A DNA stretch of 64,000 nucleotides, taken from Hymenobacter sp. YIM 151500-1 (GTDB lineage Bacteria > Bacteroidota > Bacteroidia > Cytophagales > Hymenobacteraceae). The position numbers and the translations under genes are program-made. Location of the stretch: contig NZ_CP110139.1 in NCBI RefSeq assembly GCF_025979885.1, positions 1 through 64,000 of the forward strand, written 5' to 3'. The notes under the pieces were generated by a model. The model saw only the letters and a program-made list of their open reading frames with translations. It was not told the DNA's origin and did no database searches. Positions 53,172 to 61,562 of this stretch are shown here, in pieces; the first letter of the stretch is position 1; each line of letters opens with the position of its first letter.

Positions 53172-53747
53172 ATGCTGCTTTCTTCTTACACCCACGAGCC
53201 GCTGGAAGCGGGGCTGGACGAGGCCGGGCGCGGCTGCCTGGCCGGACCCGTGTTTGCGGCGGCCGTTATCCTGCCGCCCGACTTCCAGCCCCGCTACCTC
53301 AACGACTCCAAGCAGATGACGGCGCGGCGCCGGGAGCAGGTGCGCCACGACATTTGCCGCGAAGCCGTGGCCTGGGCCGTGGCCGAGGCTTCACCCCAGG
53401 AAATTGCTGCCCTCAACATTGCCCAGGCCAGCTATCTGGCCATGCACCGCGCCGTAGACCAGTTGCAGCCCCAGCCCACGCACTTGCTCGTAGATGGCAA
53501 CCGGTTCCGGGCCCACGTCACGCTGCCGCACACCTGCGTCATCGGAGGCGACGGGCTGTACCGGCACATTGCAGCGGCTTCGGTGCTGGCCAAAACCTTC
53601 CGCGACGAACGGATGCGGGAGCTGGCCGCCCAGTTTCCGCACTACGGCTGGGAGCAGAACGCCGGCTACCCCACCGCCCGCCACCGCGCCGCCATCCGCA
53701 ACCATGGCCCCACCGAGCACCACCGCATGGGGTTTCGACTGTTGTAG
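53172..53747 (+). CDS. rnhB: Ribonuclease HII
   Basis: Cleaves the RNA strand of RNA-DNA hybrids and removes single ribonucleotides from DNA. The 191-residue length is normal. The active-site motif GLDEAGRGCLAGPV provides the first Asp/Glu pair (about residues 15-16), with further acidic residues in LLVDGN and in the C-terminal part. YLNDSKQMTARRRE, VIGGDGLYRHIAAASVLAKTFRD and YPTARHRAAIRNHGPTEHHRMGF are typical of RNase HII. I chose the ATG at 53172 because it starts the domain and lies right after a promoter box and terminator. The stop codon abuts a long palindrome. Confidence 0.96.
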   Translation: MLLSSYTHEPLEAGLDEAGRGCLAGPVFAAAVILPPDFQPRYLNDSKQMTARRREQVRHDICREAVAWAVAEASPQEIAALNIAQASYLAMHRAVDQLQPQPTHLLVDGNRFRAHVTLPHTCVIGGDGLYRHIAAASVLAKTFRDERMRELAAQFPHYGWEQNAGYPTARHRAAIRNHGPTEHHRMGFRLL

Positions 53748-53863
53748 ATTTCAGACCTGAGATGATGAGACATGAGAAGTGAGACTTACGTTCTGACATC
53801 CTATCAGCAGGGAATCAGAACATAGTCTCACTTCTCATGTCTCATAGTCTCAGGTCTGAAATC
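53747..53863. repeat. Palindrome anchored on both stop codons (rnhB / response regulator)
   Basis: Left arm 53747-53796 begins at the last base of the rnhB TAG. Right arm 53815-53863 ends next to the TGA of the convergent response regulator gene. The arms carry GATTTCAGACCTGAGA and GAGAAGTGAGAC and their reverse complements with a few mismatches. The sequence is unrelated to families A and B but is positioned the same way. Confidence 0.85.
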
Positions 53864-54307
53864 TCACTCTTTCAGCCGCAGCAGGTCCAGGAACAGGCTG
53901 AAGCCGTCGACGGTGGCGCCGCCTTCGCCGAAGGTGTCGAAGGAGAGGGGTTTAATAATATAGCCGCTCACGGCCAGGTCCTGGGCTTTCAGGCGGTCGG
54001 TTTCCAGGTCGGAGGTGGTGGTGATGAACACGTTGAGGCCCACAAATTCGGGGTCGGAGCGCAGGGTGTCGAGCAGCTCCAGGCCATTCATGCGGGGCAT
54101 GTTCAGGTCCAGCATCACCACGCTAGGCTTCGGAATCCGGTCCTCGCCGTTTTCGCCGCGCAGCAGGTTGAGGGCTTCGCGGCCGTTGCGGGCCACGTGC
54201 AGGGGGGCACTAATGTTGTGCTTGCGCAGCTCCCGCTGCACGTTCATAATGTCCATCTGGTCGTCTTCGACCAGCAAAATGCTTGGTTCAGAGGTGGTGG
54301 TTGCCAT
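53864..54307 (-). CDS. Response regulator, single receiver domain (Rcp1-like)
   Basis: A 147-residue stand-alone receiver. The acidic pocket is in LLVEDDQMD (about 12-20), the phospho-acceptor is Asp67 (VVMLDLNMPRMNG), the conserved Thr lies in FITTTSD, and the Lys in YIIKPLSF. The loop around GENGEDRIPKPSVV is typical of Rcp1-like regulators associated with phytochrome-type kinases. There is no output domain, so it probably passes phosphate on or acts by protein contact. It lies 59 bases after the histidine kinase gene and is last in a three-gene operon. Confidence 0.94.
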   Translation of the reverse strand: MATTTSEPSILLVEDDQMDIMNVQRELRKHNISAPLHVARNGREALNLLRGENGEDRIPKPSVVMLDLNMPRMNGLELLDTLRSDPEFVGLNVFITTTSDLETDRLKAQDLAVSGYIIKPLSFDTFGEGGATVDGFSLFLDLLRLKE

Positions 54308-54366
54308 ACGAAGGAAAGGAACAGAACAGGTCGGAAAGGAAAGTGTCAGGAGTTTCTATACGGCAT

Positions 54367-55920
54367 TCAGGAAGCAGAGGCGGTAACTACTGCCGGGCGG
54401 GCTACCTCAGCCGGGCGCGCCGCCACCGCCGCCGCCGACCTGCGGGGCCAGGTGAAAATGAATGAGGCACCCTGGCCCTCCGCCGACTCGACGCGGATGG
54501 TGCCCCCCTGGCGCTCCACAATTTTCTTGACAATAGCCAAGCCCACGCCGGTGCTTTCCAGGGTGTCGCGCTCCGTGAGAGTCTGGAAGATGACAAAAAT
54601 CCGCTCGTGGTACTCTGGGGCAATGCCGGGGCCATTGTCGGCCACGGTGAAGGTGTAGAACTGCGGGCCTTCGGTGCAGCCGATGCGCACCACGCCAGCT
54701 TCGGGGCGGTGGTGGTACTTTACGGCGTTGCTGATGAGGTTGGTAAACACCTGCTGGAGCTGCACGCGGTTGGTAACCAGCGTGGGCAGGTAAAACGGCA
54801 GCTCCACCTCAAAGCCCGGCGGTAAGCTTAGCGAGTCGATGATTTCGCGCAGGAGCTGGCGCACAAACACCGGCTCGTCGGCCTGGGGTGTGCGGCCCAC
54901 GCGGGCCAGCTCCAGAATACCGCTGATCAGGTTTTCCATGCGGCGCACCCGCTTGCGCATCAGCACCAGAAACTCCTGAATATGAGCGGGCAGGTCCCGG
55001 CCCATGTCTTCCTCAATCCAGCGCGAAGCCGACTCAATGCCCCGCAGCGGGGCCTTCAGGTCGTGCGACACCACGTAGGCAAACTGGTCCAGCTCCTGGT
55101 TGCGGCGCTCCAGCTGCGTGATGGTGGTGCTGATGGTGGTGGTCATGACGTTAAGCGAGTCAGTCAGCTCGGTTAGCTCGTCCTGCTGCGTGTCCTGCAC
55201 CTGGGTGCTGTAGTCGCCGCCGGCAATGCGCCGGGCCTGCCGCACCATGCCCCCGATGCGCCGGGCCAGCTGCCGCACCAGACGGGAGGCGTAGAGCAGG
55301 CCCAGCAGAATCGTGAGCAGGGTGATGCCCACGGACATGATGCGCGTTTCCCGAATGCTTTCCTGAAGCTTCTCCCGCTGCTTGGTGCGGGCCTTCACCT
55401 CTTCTTCCTCGAAGGCCGCAAAAATCACCCGAATCTGGTCAACCAGCCGCTTGCCGGCCAGGTCGTCCATCAGGGCACGGTGCTCCAGGCCTTCCAGGCC
55501 GGTTTGCGTGGGGTTGCGCCGCATGGCTTCGCGCTTTTCGCTGATGAGCAGGTGAGAGTAGCTGGCCCACTGCTGAAACAGCCGCTGCGCCCGCACCATC
55601 CGCTCGTACTGCGGGCTGCCGGCCTCCAGCTCCTCGCGCAGCTCGGCAAAGCGCCCCAGCATTTCCCGCTCGCCCTGGTGATAAGGCTCCAGCATGGTCT
55701 CGCTGCCGATGAGCAGATAGCCCCGGAAGCCGGTTTCCATGTCGATAATGCTGCGCAGCAGGGTGGTAGCCTCGCTGGTAATGCGCTGGGACCGTTCGAC
55801 GCGCTGGGAGTTGCGCAGCACCTTGCGCGAGAGCTGGTAGTTGATGACCACTACGGCCGCAAACAGCAGCGAAATAGCCACGAACCCGGCGAATAGCTTG
55901 GTGGAGAGTTTGAGCTTCAT
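54367..55920 (-). CDS. Sensor histidine kinase with CHASE3-like, HAMP, HisKA and HATPase domains
   Basis: A 517-residue inner-membrane kinase. First membrane helix about 9-29, a periplasmic helical CHASE3-like domain about 35-180 (RITSEATTLLRSIIDMETGFRGYLL), second helix about 195-212, then HAMP about 210-262. His286 in SHDLKAPLRGIES is the phospho-acceptor. HATPase boxes are NLISNAVKYHH, VADNGPGIAPEY and ESTGVGLAIVKKIVE. The ATG at 55920 starts the first membrane helix; an extension to 55965 is possible. It lies between a CZB protein gene and a receiver gene, so the signal is probably linked to the CZB protein. Confidence 0.95.
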   Translation of the reverse strand: MKLKLSTKLFAGFVAISLLFAAVVVINYQLSRKVLRNSQRVERSQRITSEATTLLRSIIDMETGFRGYLLIGSETMLEPYHQGEREMLGRFAELREELEAGSPQYERMVRAQRLFQQWASYSHLLISEKREAMRRNPTQTGLEGLEHRALMDDLAGKRLVDQIRVIFAAFEEEEVKARTKQREKLQESIRETRIMSVGITLLTILLGLLYASRLVRQLARRIGGMVRQARRIAGGDYSTQVQDTQQDELTELTDSLNVMTTTISTTITQLERRNQELDQFAYVVSHDLKAPLRGIESASRWIEEDMGRDLPAHIQEFLVLMRKRVRRMENLISGILELARVGRTPQADEPVFVRQLLREIIDSLSLPPGFEVELPFYLPTLVTNRVQLQQVFTNLISNAVKYHHRPEAGVVRIGCTEGPQFYTFTVADNGPGIAPEYHERIFVIFQTLTERDTLESTGVGLAIVKKIVERQGGTIRVESAEGQGASFIFTWPRRSAAAVAARPAEVARPAVVTASAS

Positions 55921-55983
55921 ACGAAGAATCAACAGGCAATGCTCCGGCGGCCGGTACTTGCTCAAGGCATGGTAGAAGCCAGG

Positions 55984-56349
55984 TCAGGTGCCGGCGCGAA
56001 GCTTTTCCTGCATCGTACGCAGGAGGTGGGTAATCTGGTCGGCCAGTTGGTTTACTTCCGCAAGGCCGGCCACGGCCTCGTCGGGGCGGCCCCGCTGGTG
56101 CAGGTCCATCAGGCGGTTAGCCACCTCATGAATGCGGATGTGCAGCCGGTCCAATTGCTGGCTTTCGGGCAGGTGGCCGTAGGTGCGCAGGGCCCGCTCG
56201 GCAATCCAGTGCCCAAACGAGCAAGCCTGCGGGTCGCGGATAGGCGCTTCGCTGGTGCCGCTGCCAAACAGGTAGGAGCGCAGCTTCGACTTAAACAGCA
56301 GGTGCTTGACCGAAGCGGCATCAAAATCCTGTTTAAGGTCGTCGCTCAT
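55984..56349 (-). CDS. Free-standing CZB-domain zinc-binding protein
   Basis: A 121-residue protein that is essentially one chemoreceptor zinc-binding (CZB) domain. The expected ligands are visible: His16 ([10 protein letters not shown]), Cys43 ([10 protein letters not shown]), His70 and His74 ([13 protein letters not shown]). CZB domains in chemoreceptors and diguanylate cyclases bind zinc and, through the reactive Cys, sense HOCl or zinc. Here the domain is alone, first in an operon with a histidine kinase (63 bases downstream) and a receiver. I chose the ATG at 56349; a longer reading to 56409 would cross the promoter box. Confidence 0.85.
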   Translation of the reverse strand: MSDDLKQDFDAASVKHLLFKSKLRSYLFGSGTSEAPIRDPQACSFGHWIAERALRTYGHLPESQQLDRLHIRIHEVANRLMDLHQRGRPDEAVAGLAEVNQLADQITHLLRTMQEKLRAGT

Positions 56350-56406
56350 ACGAACGGAAGCAGAGAAAGCGGAGAAAAAGACGGGCCCAGGCTGGAACCA
56401 AAAAGA

Positions 56407-56414
56407 CAAAGGTA
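56407..56414 (-). promoter_or_regulatory. -7 box for the CZB / kinase / receiver operon
   Basis: Minus strand reads TACCTTTG, exact consensus, 57 bases upstream of the CZB ATG. The divergent gcvT start is at 56496. Confidence 0.55.
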
Positions 56415-56495
56415 GCAGAATGCCTGCCGGTGGTGGCCCCGGCCAAAATGTTGGCTAATTTCGCCCGATACTCAACCCCACCACGCCAACTTTTC

Positions 56496-57596
56496 ATGTC
56501 CGAAACTCTCAAAACCGTTCCGCTGAACGACGTACACCAGCAGCTGGGTGCCAAGATGGTGCCCTTTGCCGGCTACAACATGCCCGTGCGCTACTCCTCC
56601 GACCTCGACGAGCACCACACCGTGCGCCGGGCCGTCGGCATTTTTGATGTGTCGCACATGGGCGAGTTTTGGGTGCGCGGCCCCCAGGCCCTGGACCTGA
56701 TTCAGCGCGTAACCAGCAACGACGCCAGCAAGCTCACGCCCGGCAAGGCTCAGTATTCCTGCCTGCCCAACGAGGAGGGCGGCATCGTGGACGACCTGCT
56801 GGTGTACATGCTGGCCGAAAACGACTATCTGCTGGTAGTCAATGCCTCCAACATCGGCAAGGACTGGAACTGGATTCAGCGCCACAACACCAAAGGCGCC
56901 GAAATGGAAAACGTGTCGGACGACATCAGCCTGTTTGCCGTGCAGGGCCCCAAGGCCATAACTGCCCTCCAGCCCCTGACGGATGCCGACCTGAGCAGCA
57001 TTCCCTACTACTCGTTTGTGCAGGGCACGTTTGCCGGAGCGCCCAATGTTATTATCTCGGCCACGGGTTACACCGGCGCGGGCGGCTTCGAGCTGTACGT
57101 GCCCAATGAGCATGCCCGGCAGGTGTGGGAGAAAATCATGGAAGCCGGCCAGCCCCACGGCCTCAAGCCCATCGGCCTGGGGGCCCGCGACACGCTGCGC
57201 CTGGAAATGGGCTACTGCCTCTACGGCAACGACATCACCGACCACACTTCGCCCCTGGAAGCCGGCCTGGGCTGGATTACCAAATTCACCAAGGACTTCA
57301 CCAACGCCGACAACCTCAAGAAACAGAAGGAAGCCGGCGTGGAGCGCAAACTGGTGGGCTTCGTGATGGACGGCCCCGGTATCCCGCGCGGACACTATCC
57401 GCTGGTCAACGAAGCTGGCGAAACCATCGGGGAAGTAACCAGCGGCACCCAGTCGCCGAGCCTGAGCAAAGGCATTGGGCTGGGCTACGTGCAAACCGAG
57501 CTAAGCGTCCCCGGCACTCAGATTTTTGTGCAGGTGCGCGGCAAAAACCTGCCAGCCACCGTCACCAAGCTGCCTTTCGTGAAAGGCACCGAGTAG
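56496..57596 (+). CDS. gcvT: Aminomethyltransferase, glycine cleavage system T protein
   Basis: Transfers the aminomethyl carbon of glycine from the H protein to tetrahydrofolate, releasing ammonia. The 366-residue product starts [24 protein letters not shown]. It contains [19 protein letters not shown]-type folate-binding segments, [31 protein letters not shown] and [21 protein letters not shown], all typical of GcvT. I chose the ATG at 56496. No glycine riboswitch pattern was found in the 146-bp upstream space. Other gcv genes are not adjacent. Confidence 0.97.
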   Translation: MSETLKTVPLNDVHQQLGAKMVPFAGYNMPVRYSSDLDEHHTVRRAVGIFDVSHMGEFWVRGPQALDLIQRVTSNDASKLTPGKAQYSCLPNEEGGIVDDLLVYMLAENDYLLVVNASNIGKDWNWIQRHNTKGAEMENVSDDISLFAVQGPKAITALQPLTDADLSSIPYYSFVQGTFAGAPNVIISATGYTGAGGFELYVPNEHARQVWEKIMEAGQPHGLKPIGLGARDTLRLEMGYCLYGNDITDHTSPLEAGLGWITKFTKDFTNADNLKKQKEAGVERKLVGFVMDGPGIPRGHYPLVNEAGETIGEVTSGTQSPSLSKGIGLGYVQTELSVPGTQIFVQVRGKNLPATVTKLPFVKGTE

Positions 57597-57898
57597 GGGC
57601 GCGTTGCACGCGCCCGCCGGATATGCACCGAGCAGGCGGCTCCCAGCCGTCCACCTGGTCGGGCTTCGGGCTGACGATGTGGCGGCGTTGCCCTGCTACC
57701 ACCGTTCTGCTAGCAACCAGCCGGGCCCACTTGCTGATAATAAGTGCATTAAGCTTCTGCTGACCATTCAACAGGCCACCTGTCCGAAATCGAATGCTCC
57801 GCGGAAGCACCGGCGGCCCCGGCGGCCGAGCCGCTTTCTTAGTCTTCTCAGCAGCAGGCGCGGCACCCGTGCCTGCTGTTTTTTACTCCCAATAGCCC
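57597..57898 (+). terminator. Gene-free spacer with terminator between gcvT and comB
   Basis: A 302-bp space. Just after gcvT is a short palindrome (GGCGCGTTGCACGCGCC, 57599-57615). Near the end, CAGCAGGC (57852-57859) pairs with GCCTGCTG (57871-57878), followed by six T, a likely intrinsic terminator. ORFs here lack coding character. Confidence 0.65.
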
Positions 57899-58657
57899 AT
57901 GAGCCCAGACGACGCCGGACGCGTGCGACGCGCCCCTACCAGCGGCCCCACTTTTGATACCTGCTTCACGCCGGAGCTGCTGCCGCTGTATGACCTGCGC
58001 GGGCGGGTGGCGGTGGTGGTAGATGTGCTGCGGGCTACGTCGTCCATTGTTACGGCCCTGGCCCAGGACGTAACGCACCTGGTACCGGTAAGTGAGGTGG
58101 CCGAGTGCCGGGCCCTGGCCGCCGAAGGCTACCTCACGGCCGCGGAGCGCGACGGGCGCCAAGCCGAGGGCGTGGACCTGGGCAACTCGCCTTTCGGCTA
58201 CCTGGATGGGGCGGTGCCGGTGCGGGGCCGGGCCGTGGCCATCACCACCACCAACGGCACCCGCGCCCTGCACCTGTCGGCCGCTGCTGATGCGGTGCTG
58301 GTGGGGGCCTTTCTGAACCTGGGCGCCGTGGCGGCCCGCCTGCGCCAGCTGAATCAGGATGTAGTCGTGGTGTGCGCGGGCTGGAAGGGAAAGTTCTGCC
58401 TCGAAGACACCCTCTTCGCCGGGGCCCTGGCCCAGCGCCTCGCCGACGCCTTCGACCCCAGCGCCTCCGACGCTACCCTGGCCGCTCTCGACCTCTGGCA
58501 TGCCGCCCGCCCCGACGTGGCTGGTTACCTGCTCAAATCCTCCCACGTGCGCCGCCTCAACAGCCTGGAAGCCCACAAAGACATGGCGTTCTGCGTTCGG
58601 GAAGACGAGTACGACCTGGTGCCCGTGTTTCGGGCAGGGAAAATAGAAGTGCTGTGA
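57899..58657 (+). CDS. comB: 2-phosphosulfolactate phosphatase family protein
   Basis: Family named for the coenzyme M and sulfolactate pathway step that dephosphorylates 2-phosphosulfolactate. The 252-residue product has VVVDVLRATSSIVTAL near 40-55, AEGVDLGNSPFGY, ITTTNGTRALHL and VCAGWKGKFCLEDTLFAGALA (phosphate and metal-binding loops). In bacteria outside methanogens the physiological role is often unclear, and no sulfolactate synthase is nearby. It ends 11 bases before the convergent MazG-like gene, without the palindrome seen at other convergent junctions. Confidence 0.88.
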   Translation: MSPDDAGRVRRAPTSGPTFDTCFTPELLPLYDLRGRVAVVVDVLRATSSIVTALAQDVTHLVPVSEVAECRALAAEGYLTAAERDGRQAEGVDLGNSPFGYLDGAVPVRGRAVAITTTNGTRALHLSAAADAVLVGAFLNLGAVAARLRQLNQDVVVVCAGWKGKFCLEDTLFAGALAQRLADAFDPSASDATLAALDLWHAARPDVAGYLLKSSHVRRLNSLEAHKDMAFCVREDEYDLVPVFRAGKIEVL

Positions 58658-58668
58658 GGCTATGGCCT

Positions 58669-58995
58669 TTACTTCAGCTTCTCATTTTGCTGGTGGCGGG
58701 TGGCGTCGCGCTGGGTTTTCTTGGCCAGGTTGCGCTGAAGGGCTTCGGTGAGGTTGACGCCGGTTTGGTTGGCTAGGCAGATAACCACGAATAGCACATC
58801 GGCCAGCTCGTCGGCCAGCACTTTGTCTTTGTCCGACTCTTTAAAAGACTGCTCCCCATACTGACGGGCAATGATGCGAGCCACCTCGCCGACTTCCTCG
58901 GTCAGCATAGCCAGATTGGTCAGTTCGTTGAAATACCGGACGCCGTTGGTTTGTATCCACTGGTCCACGGTGCGCTGAGCTTCTTCGATAGTCAT
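58669..58995 (-). CDS. MazG-like nucleotide pyrophosphohydrolase
   Basis: A 108-residue all-alpha NTP pyrophosphohydrolase, which cleaves NTP or dNTP to NMP and pyrophosphate to clean nucleotide pools. The metal-binding pattern is present: LTEEVGEVARII (E-E-x-x-E) and DKVLADELADVLFVV (E-x-x-D). I chose the ATG at 58995. Upstream lies a tract of GAGTGAAT units extending to about 59055 rather than a normal Shine-Dalgarno. Confidence 0.9.
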   Translation of the reverse strand: MTIEEAQRTVDQWIQTNGVRYFNELTNLAMLTEEVGEVARIIARQYGEQSFKESDKDKVLADELADVLFVVICLANQTGVNLTEALQRNLAKKTQRDATRHQQNEKLK

Positions 58996-59060
58996 AGGTG
59001 ATGCATGAGTAAATGAGTGGATGAGTGAATGAGTGAATGAGTGAATGAGTGAAGGGTGAT
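58996..59060. repeat. Short-unit tract upstream of the MazG-like gene
   Basis: Repeats of GAGTGAAT/GAGTGGAT/GAGTAAAT run from about 59006 to 59055. In the mRNA sense this is a CACTCATT-rich leader directly before the start codon, as in prfB. Confidence 0.7.
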
Positions 59061-59064
59061 GGTC

Positions 59065-59227
59065 AGCCCCAGCGGGGCGGCATATCGGTAGCAAAGTGCA
59101 GCTGGTTTTAGAGACAGAGCCTCAGCGGGGCGACACCATTCATCTGCGGACTCTTGTGTCGCCCCGCTGGGGCTTTGACCATGGATCTATCCGGTGGTTT
59201 CTACCGACATGCCGCCCCGCTGGGGCT
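59065..59227. repeat. Nested palindrome built from four AGCCCCAGCGGGGCG units
   Basis: Outer arms 59065-59091 and 59201-59227 pair with 1 mismatch. Inner arms 59117-59136 and 59156-59175 pair with 2. Each arm contains AGCCCCAGCGGGGCG or a one-base variant, so arms can also pair in alternative combinations. It lies between the MazG-like and dtd genes, which run in the same direction; no gene is present. Confidence 0.85.
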
Positions 59228-59254
59228 ACCGTTCTGTAGGCACTCACCACCTCA

Positions 59255-59704
59255 CTACCTTTCTGGCGAGTCCAGCACAATCGTAACGGGACCGTCGTTG
59301 AGCAGTTCTACCTGCATATCGGCGCCAAACTCGCCGGTGGCTGCGGGGCGGCCCAGTAGCTGAGTTACTAGCTCCACAAACTGTTCGTACAACGGCACGG
59401 CTATGGGCGGCGGGGCAGCGCCGATGTAGCTGGGGCGGTTGCCTTTGCGGGCGTCGGCCAGCAGCGTAAACTGGCTCACGACCAGCACCTCCCCGCCAAT
59501 ATCCAGCACCGAGCGGTTCATCTTGCCTTCGTCGTCGGCAAAAATTCGCAGCTGCACCAGCTTGCGGGCCATCCAGTCGAGGTCAGCGGTAGTATCAGCA
59601 GGGGCGAAGCCGGCCAGCACCAGCAGGCCCGGCCCAATCTGGCCCGTTACGCGGCCGGCCACCGTAACGCTGGCGTGGCGGACCCGCTGCAAAACTATGC
59701 GCAT
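59255..59704 (-). CDS. dtd: D-aminoacyl-tRNA deacylase
   Basis: Hydrolyses D-aminoacyl-tRNA (and Gly-tRNA(Ala)), preventing D-amino acid use. The 149-residue product starts [15 protein letters not shown]. It contains [17 protein letters not shown] (catalytic region) and the cross-subunit Gly-cis-Pro motif in [13 protein letters not shown]. Length is normal. I chose the ATG at 59704. The leader in mRNA sense is TCACC/TTATC-rich. Confidence 0.96.
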   Translation of the reverse strand: MRIVLQRVRHASVTVAGRVTGQIGPGLLVLAGFAPADTTADLDWMARKLVQLRIFADDEGKMNRSVLDIGGEVLVVSQFTLLADARKGNRPSYIGAAPPPIAVPLYEQFVELVTQLLGRPAATGEFGADMQVELLNDGPVTIVLDSPER

Positions 59705-59926
59705 TCTGTGAGAGGTGATAAGGTGATGAGTAACTGAACTAACAAAGGAAATTGGCCTACATGAGTCCGCTTGGACACTGCGAACCACTGCGCTTTCTTC
59801 TGCGAACCACTGCGAGAAATGAAGCCAGCTGGTATGCCAAGTATAGTTGTCAGTTCAGGTGAAAGGTGAGGGAAGGTCGGGGTTCAGCGCATAATTGCGA
59901 CCTTCGCCGCGCTCCTGAATCTGCGT

Positions 59927-61423
59927 ATGGCGGCCCCGAAGAACGGCATTCCCTTCCTGAACCTCACGCTGGCCTGGTTGCCGGGCGCCCTGCTGGCCGT
60001 GGCGGCCGTGCGCCTGTACGGCCTGCGCACCGTAGCCTTGCCTGACTACGACTCGGTGCGCAACTGGCAGATTGTGCAGGAAGTGGCCGCCGGCCATCTG
60101 CGCCAGCTGTTTCACCACGGCAGCCCGGCTTTTTACCTGGTGTATACTCCGGTAGCGTGGCTGACCACGGATTTTCGCGTGTTTCAGCACCTCAACGCCC
60201 TGGTGGCCGTGGCGGCGCTGGGCTTGCTGGTGCGCTTCGTCGCGCGCGAGGCAGAGCTGGCGGGCTGGCAAACTGCCCTGCTCACGCTGCTGGCCGGTAC
60301 ATCGGTGTTGCTTACCTTCTCGGGCCGCGACTTCACCATGGGCTCCTGGAGCTTGTTGTGCTTTGCGGGGCTGCTGCCGGCCTACTACCGCCGCCTACGG
60401 GAAGGCACCCGCCCGGCCCTGCTGCGGGCTACGCTGTGGCTGATGCTGGGGCTGTGCTTCAACTACAAATTCATCCTGGCCCTGCCCATTCTGGCCGTGC
60501 TGGAGTGGCAGCGTGCCGATGGGCTGTTGCTGCGCAATGGCAACTGGTGGCGGGTCGCGGCGCTGCTGGCCTTGCCGTACGTGGTGCTGGGCGCGGTGGG
60601 TGTGGCTGCGGGTTTGCCTTGGTACCTGTGGCCCGCCATCTATTATAAAGTAGCCTTTCCGGATGCGGCCAACGCCGCCGGCCGCGCCGCCACCCTGCAC
60701 CCCGACGCCCTGTATTACCTGCGCTACCTCTGGGATTTTGAGTCGTGGGTGGTGTGGGTGGGGCTGCTGGCGCCGGCGCTGCTGGGCGGCCGGGTGCGGC
60801 GCGGCCAGCTGCTGCCGCTGCCCTGGTACCTGGCCGCGTGGGCGTGGTGCCTGCTGGCGGGCATGTCGCTGCTCTTGAAAGCCCCGCGCGGCCTGCTGTG
60901 GGCGTATGGGTTGCTGTATGCGCTGGGGTTTCTGGGGCTGCGGCGCTGGCTGCCGGCGGCAGCCCTGGCTGCGGTAGTATTCGTGTCTGTAGGGCTCAAT
61001 CTGCGCCGAATTCAGCGGGAAATCTACGCCTATGCGCCCACGCGCTACCCGCAAGTAGCGGCTTGGCTGCACACCCACGGCGGCGGACCCGTAGCCAGCA
61101 CCGTCGGCCTGGGCCTGGCTCCCTTCCGGGCCGCTACCGACACGGTACGAGCCGTACTGCACGAACGGGACCTAACCCGCTGGCGCCGGCAAGGCTACCG
61201 CTACGTGCTGCTGGATAGCTACTGGCGCGTAACCGGCGTGGCGCACTTCGACTCCTTGCGTCGCCAGCCGCCCGTGGCCGCGTGGCCGGAGCCGTTGCTC
61301 GTCTCGCCGCTGCTGTTTCTGGAGCACTCCGAATTCACCGGCCTCAGCTACGCCGAAACCCTGCTCCGCCAGCAGCAAGCCGCCCGCGACACGGTGCAGC
61401 TGCGGCTGCTGCGGCTACGCTAG
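59927..61423 (+). CDS. GT-C type multi-pass membrane glycosyltransferase-like protein
   Basis: A 498-residue integral membrane protein with about 10 hydrophobic helices. An acidic motif in the first loop (ALPDYDSVRNW, about 38-48) follows the first helix, as in GT-C transferases that use polyprenyl-phosphate sugars. HHGSPAFYLVYTPVAWL and the pattern of later helices fit the PMT/ArnT-like group. A soluble C-terminal segment (about 375-498) follows the last helix. Sugar and acceptor unknown. It is monocistronic and convergent with mltG. The 222-bp space upstream (59705-59926) shows nothing beyond a possible GACCTTCG box. Confidence 0.72.
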   Translation: MAAPKNGIPFLNLTLAWLPGALLAVAAVRLYGLRTVALPDYDSVRNWQIVQEVAAGHLRQLFHHGSPAFYLVYTPVAWLTTDFRVFQHLNALVAVAALGLLVRFVAREAELAGWQTALLTLLAGTSVLLTFSGRDFTMGSWSLLCFAGLLPAYYRRLREGTRPALLRATLWLMLGLCFNYKFILALPILAVLEWQRADGLLLRNGNWWRVAALLALPYVVLGAVGVAAGLPWYLWPAIYYKVAFPDAANAAGRAATLHPDALYYLRYLWDFESWVVWVGLLAPALLGGRVRRGQLLPLPWYLAAWAWCLLAGMSLLLKAPRGLLWAYGLLYALGFLGLRRWLPAAALAAVVFVSVGLNLRRIQREIYAYAPTRYPQVAAWLHTHGGGPVASTVGLGLAPFRAATDTVRAVLHERDLTRWRRQGYRYVLLDSYWRVTGVAHFDSLRRQPPVAAWPEPLLVSPLLFLEHSEFTGLSYAETLLRQQQAARDTVQLRLLRLR

Positions 61424-61477
61424 CCCCGGCCCCACGCCGCCTGATGCGGGATTCTCTGGGAGAGGAGGAGCCAGTTC

Positions 61478-61560
61478 TGAGCTGTAAGCCTCAGGCTACA
61501 AGCCACAAGCCTGGATGACAATGCTTGCAGCTTGTAGCTTATAGCTTGCGGCTAGCTGAG
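61478..61560. repeat. Imperfect palindrome between GT-C gene and mltG
   Basis: The left arm (about 61478-61512, with GGCTACAAGCCACAAGC) and the right arm (about 61523-61560, with GCTTGCAGCTTGTAGCT) are approximate reverse complements. The right arm ends 2 bases before the mltG stop codon. The arms consist of short AGCTT/ACAAGC-like reiterations. Confidence 0.65.
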
Positions 61561-61562
61561 GG

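Noticed and set aside
56350..56495. Glycine riboswitch upstream of gcvT
   Set aside because: The space is short, contains the divergent promoters, and shows no tandem aptamer pattern.
57597..57898. Short ORFs after gcvT
   Set aside because: No coding bias, no motif, and they cross the palindrome and terminator of gcvT.
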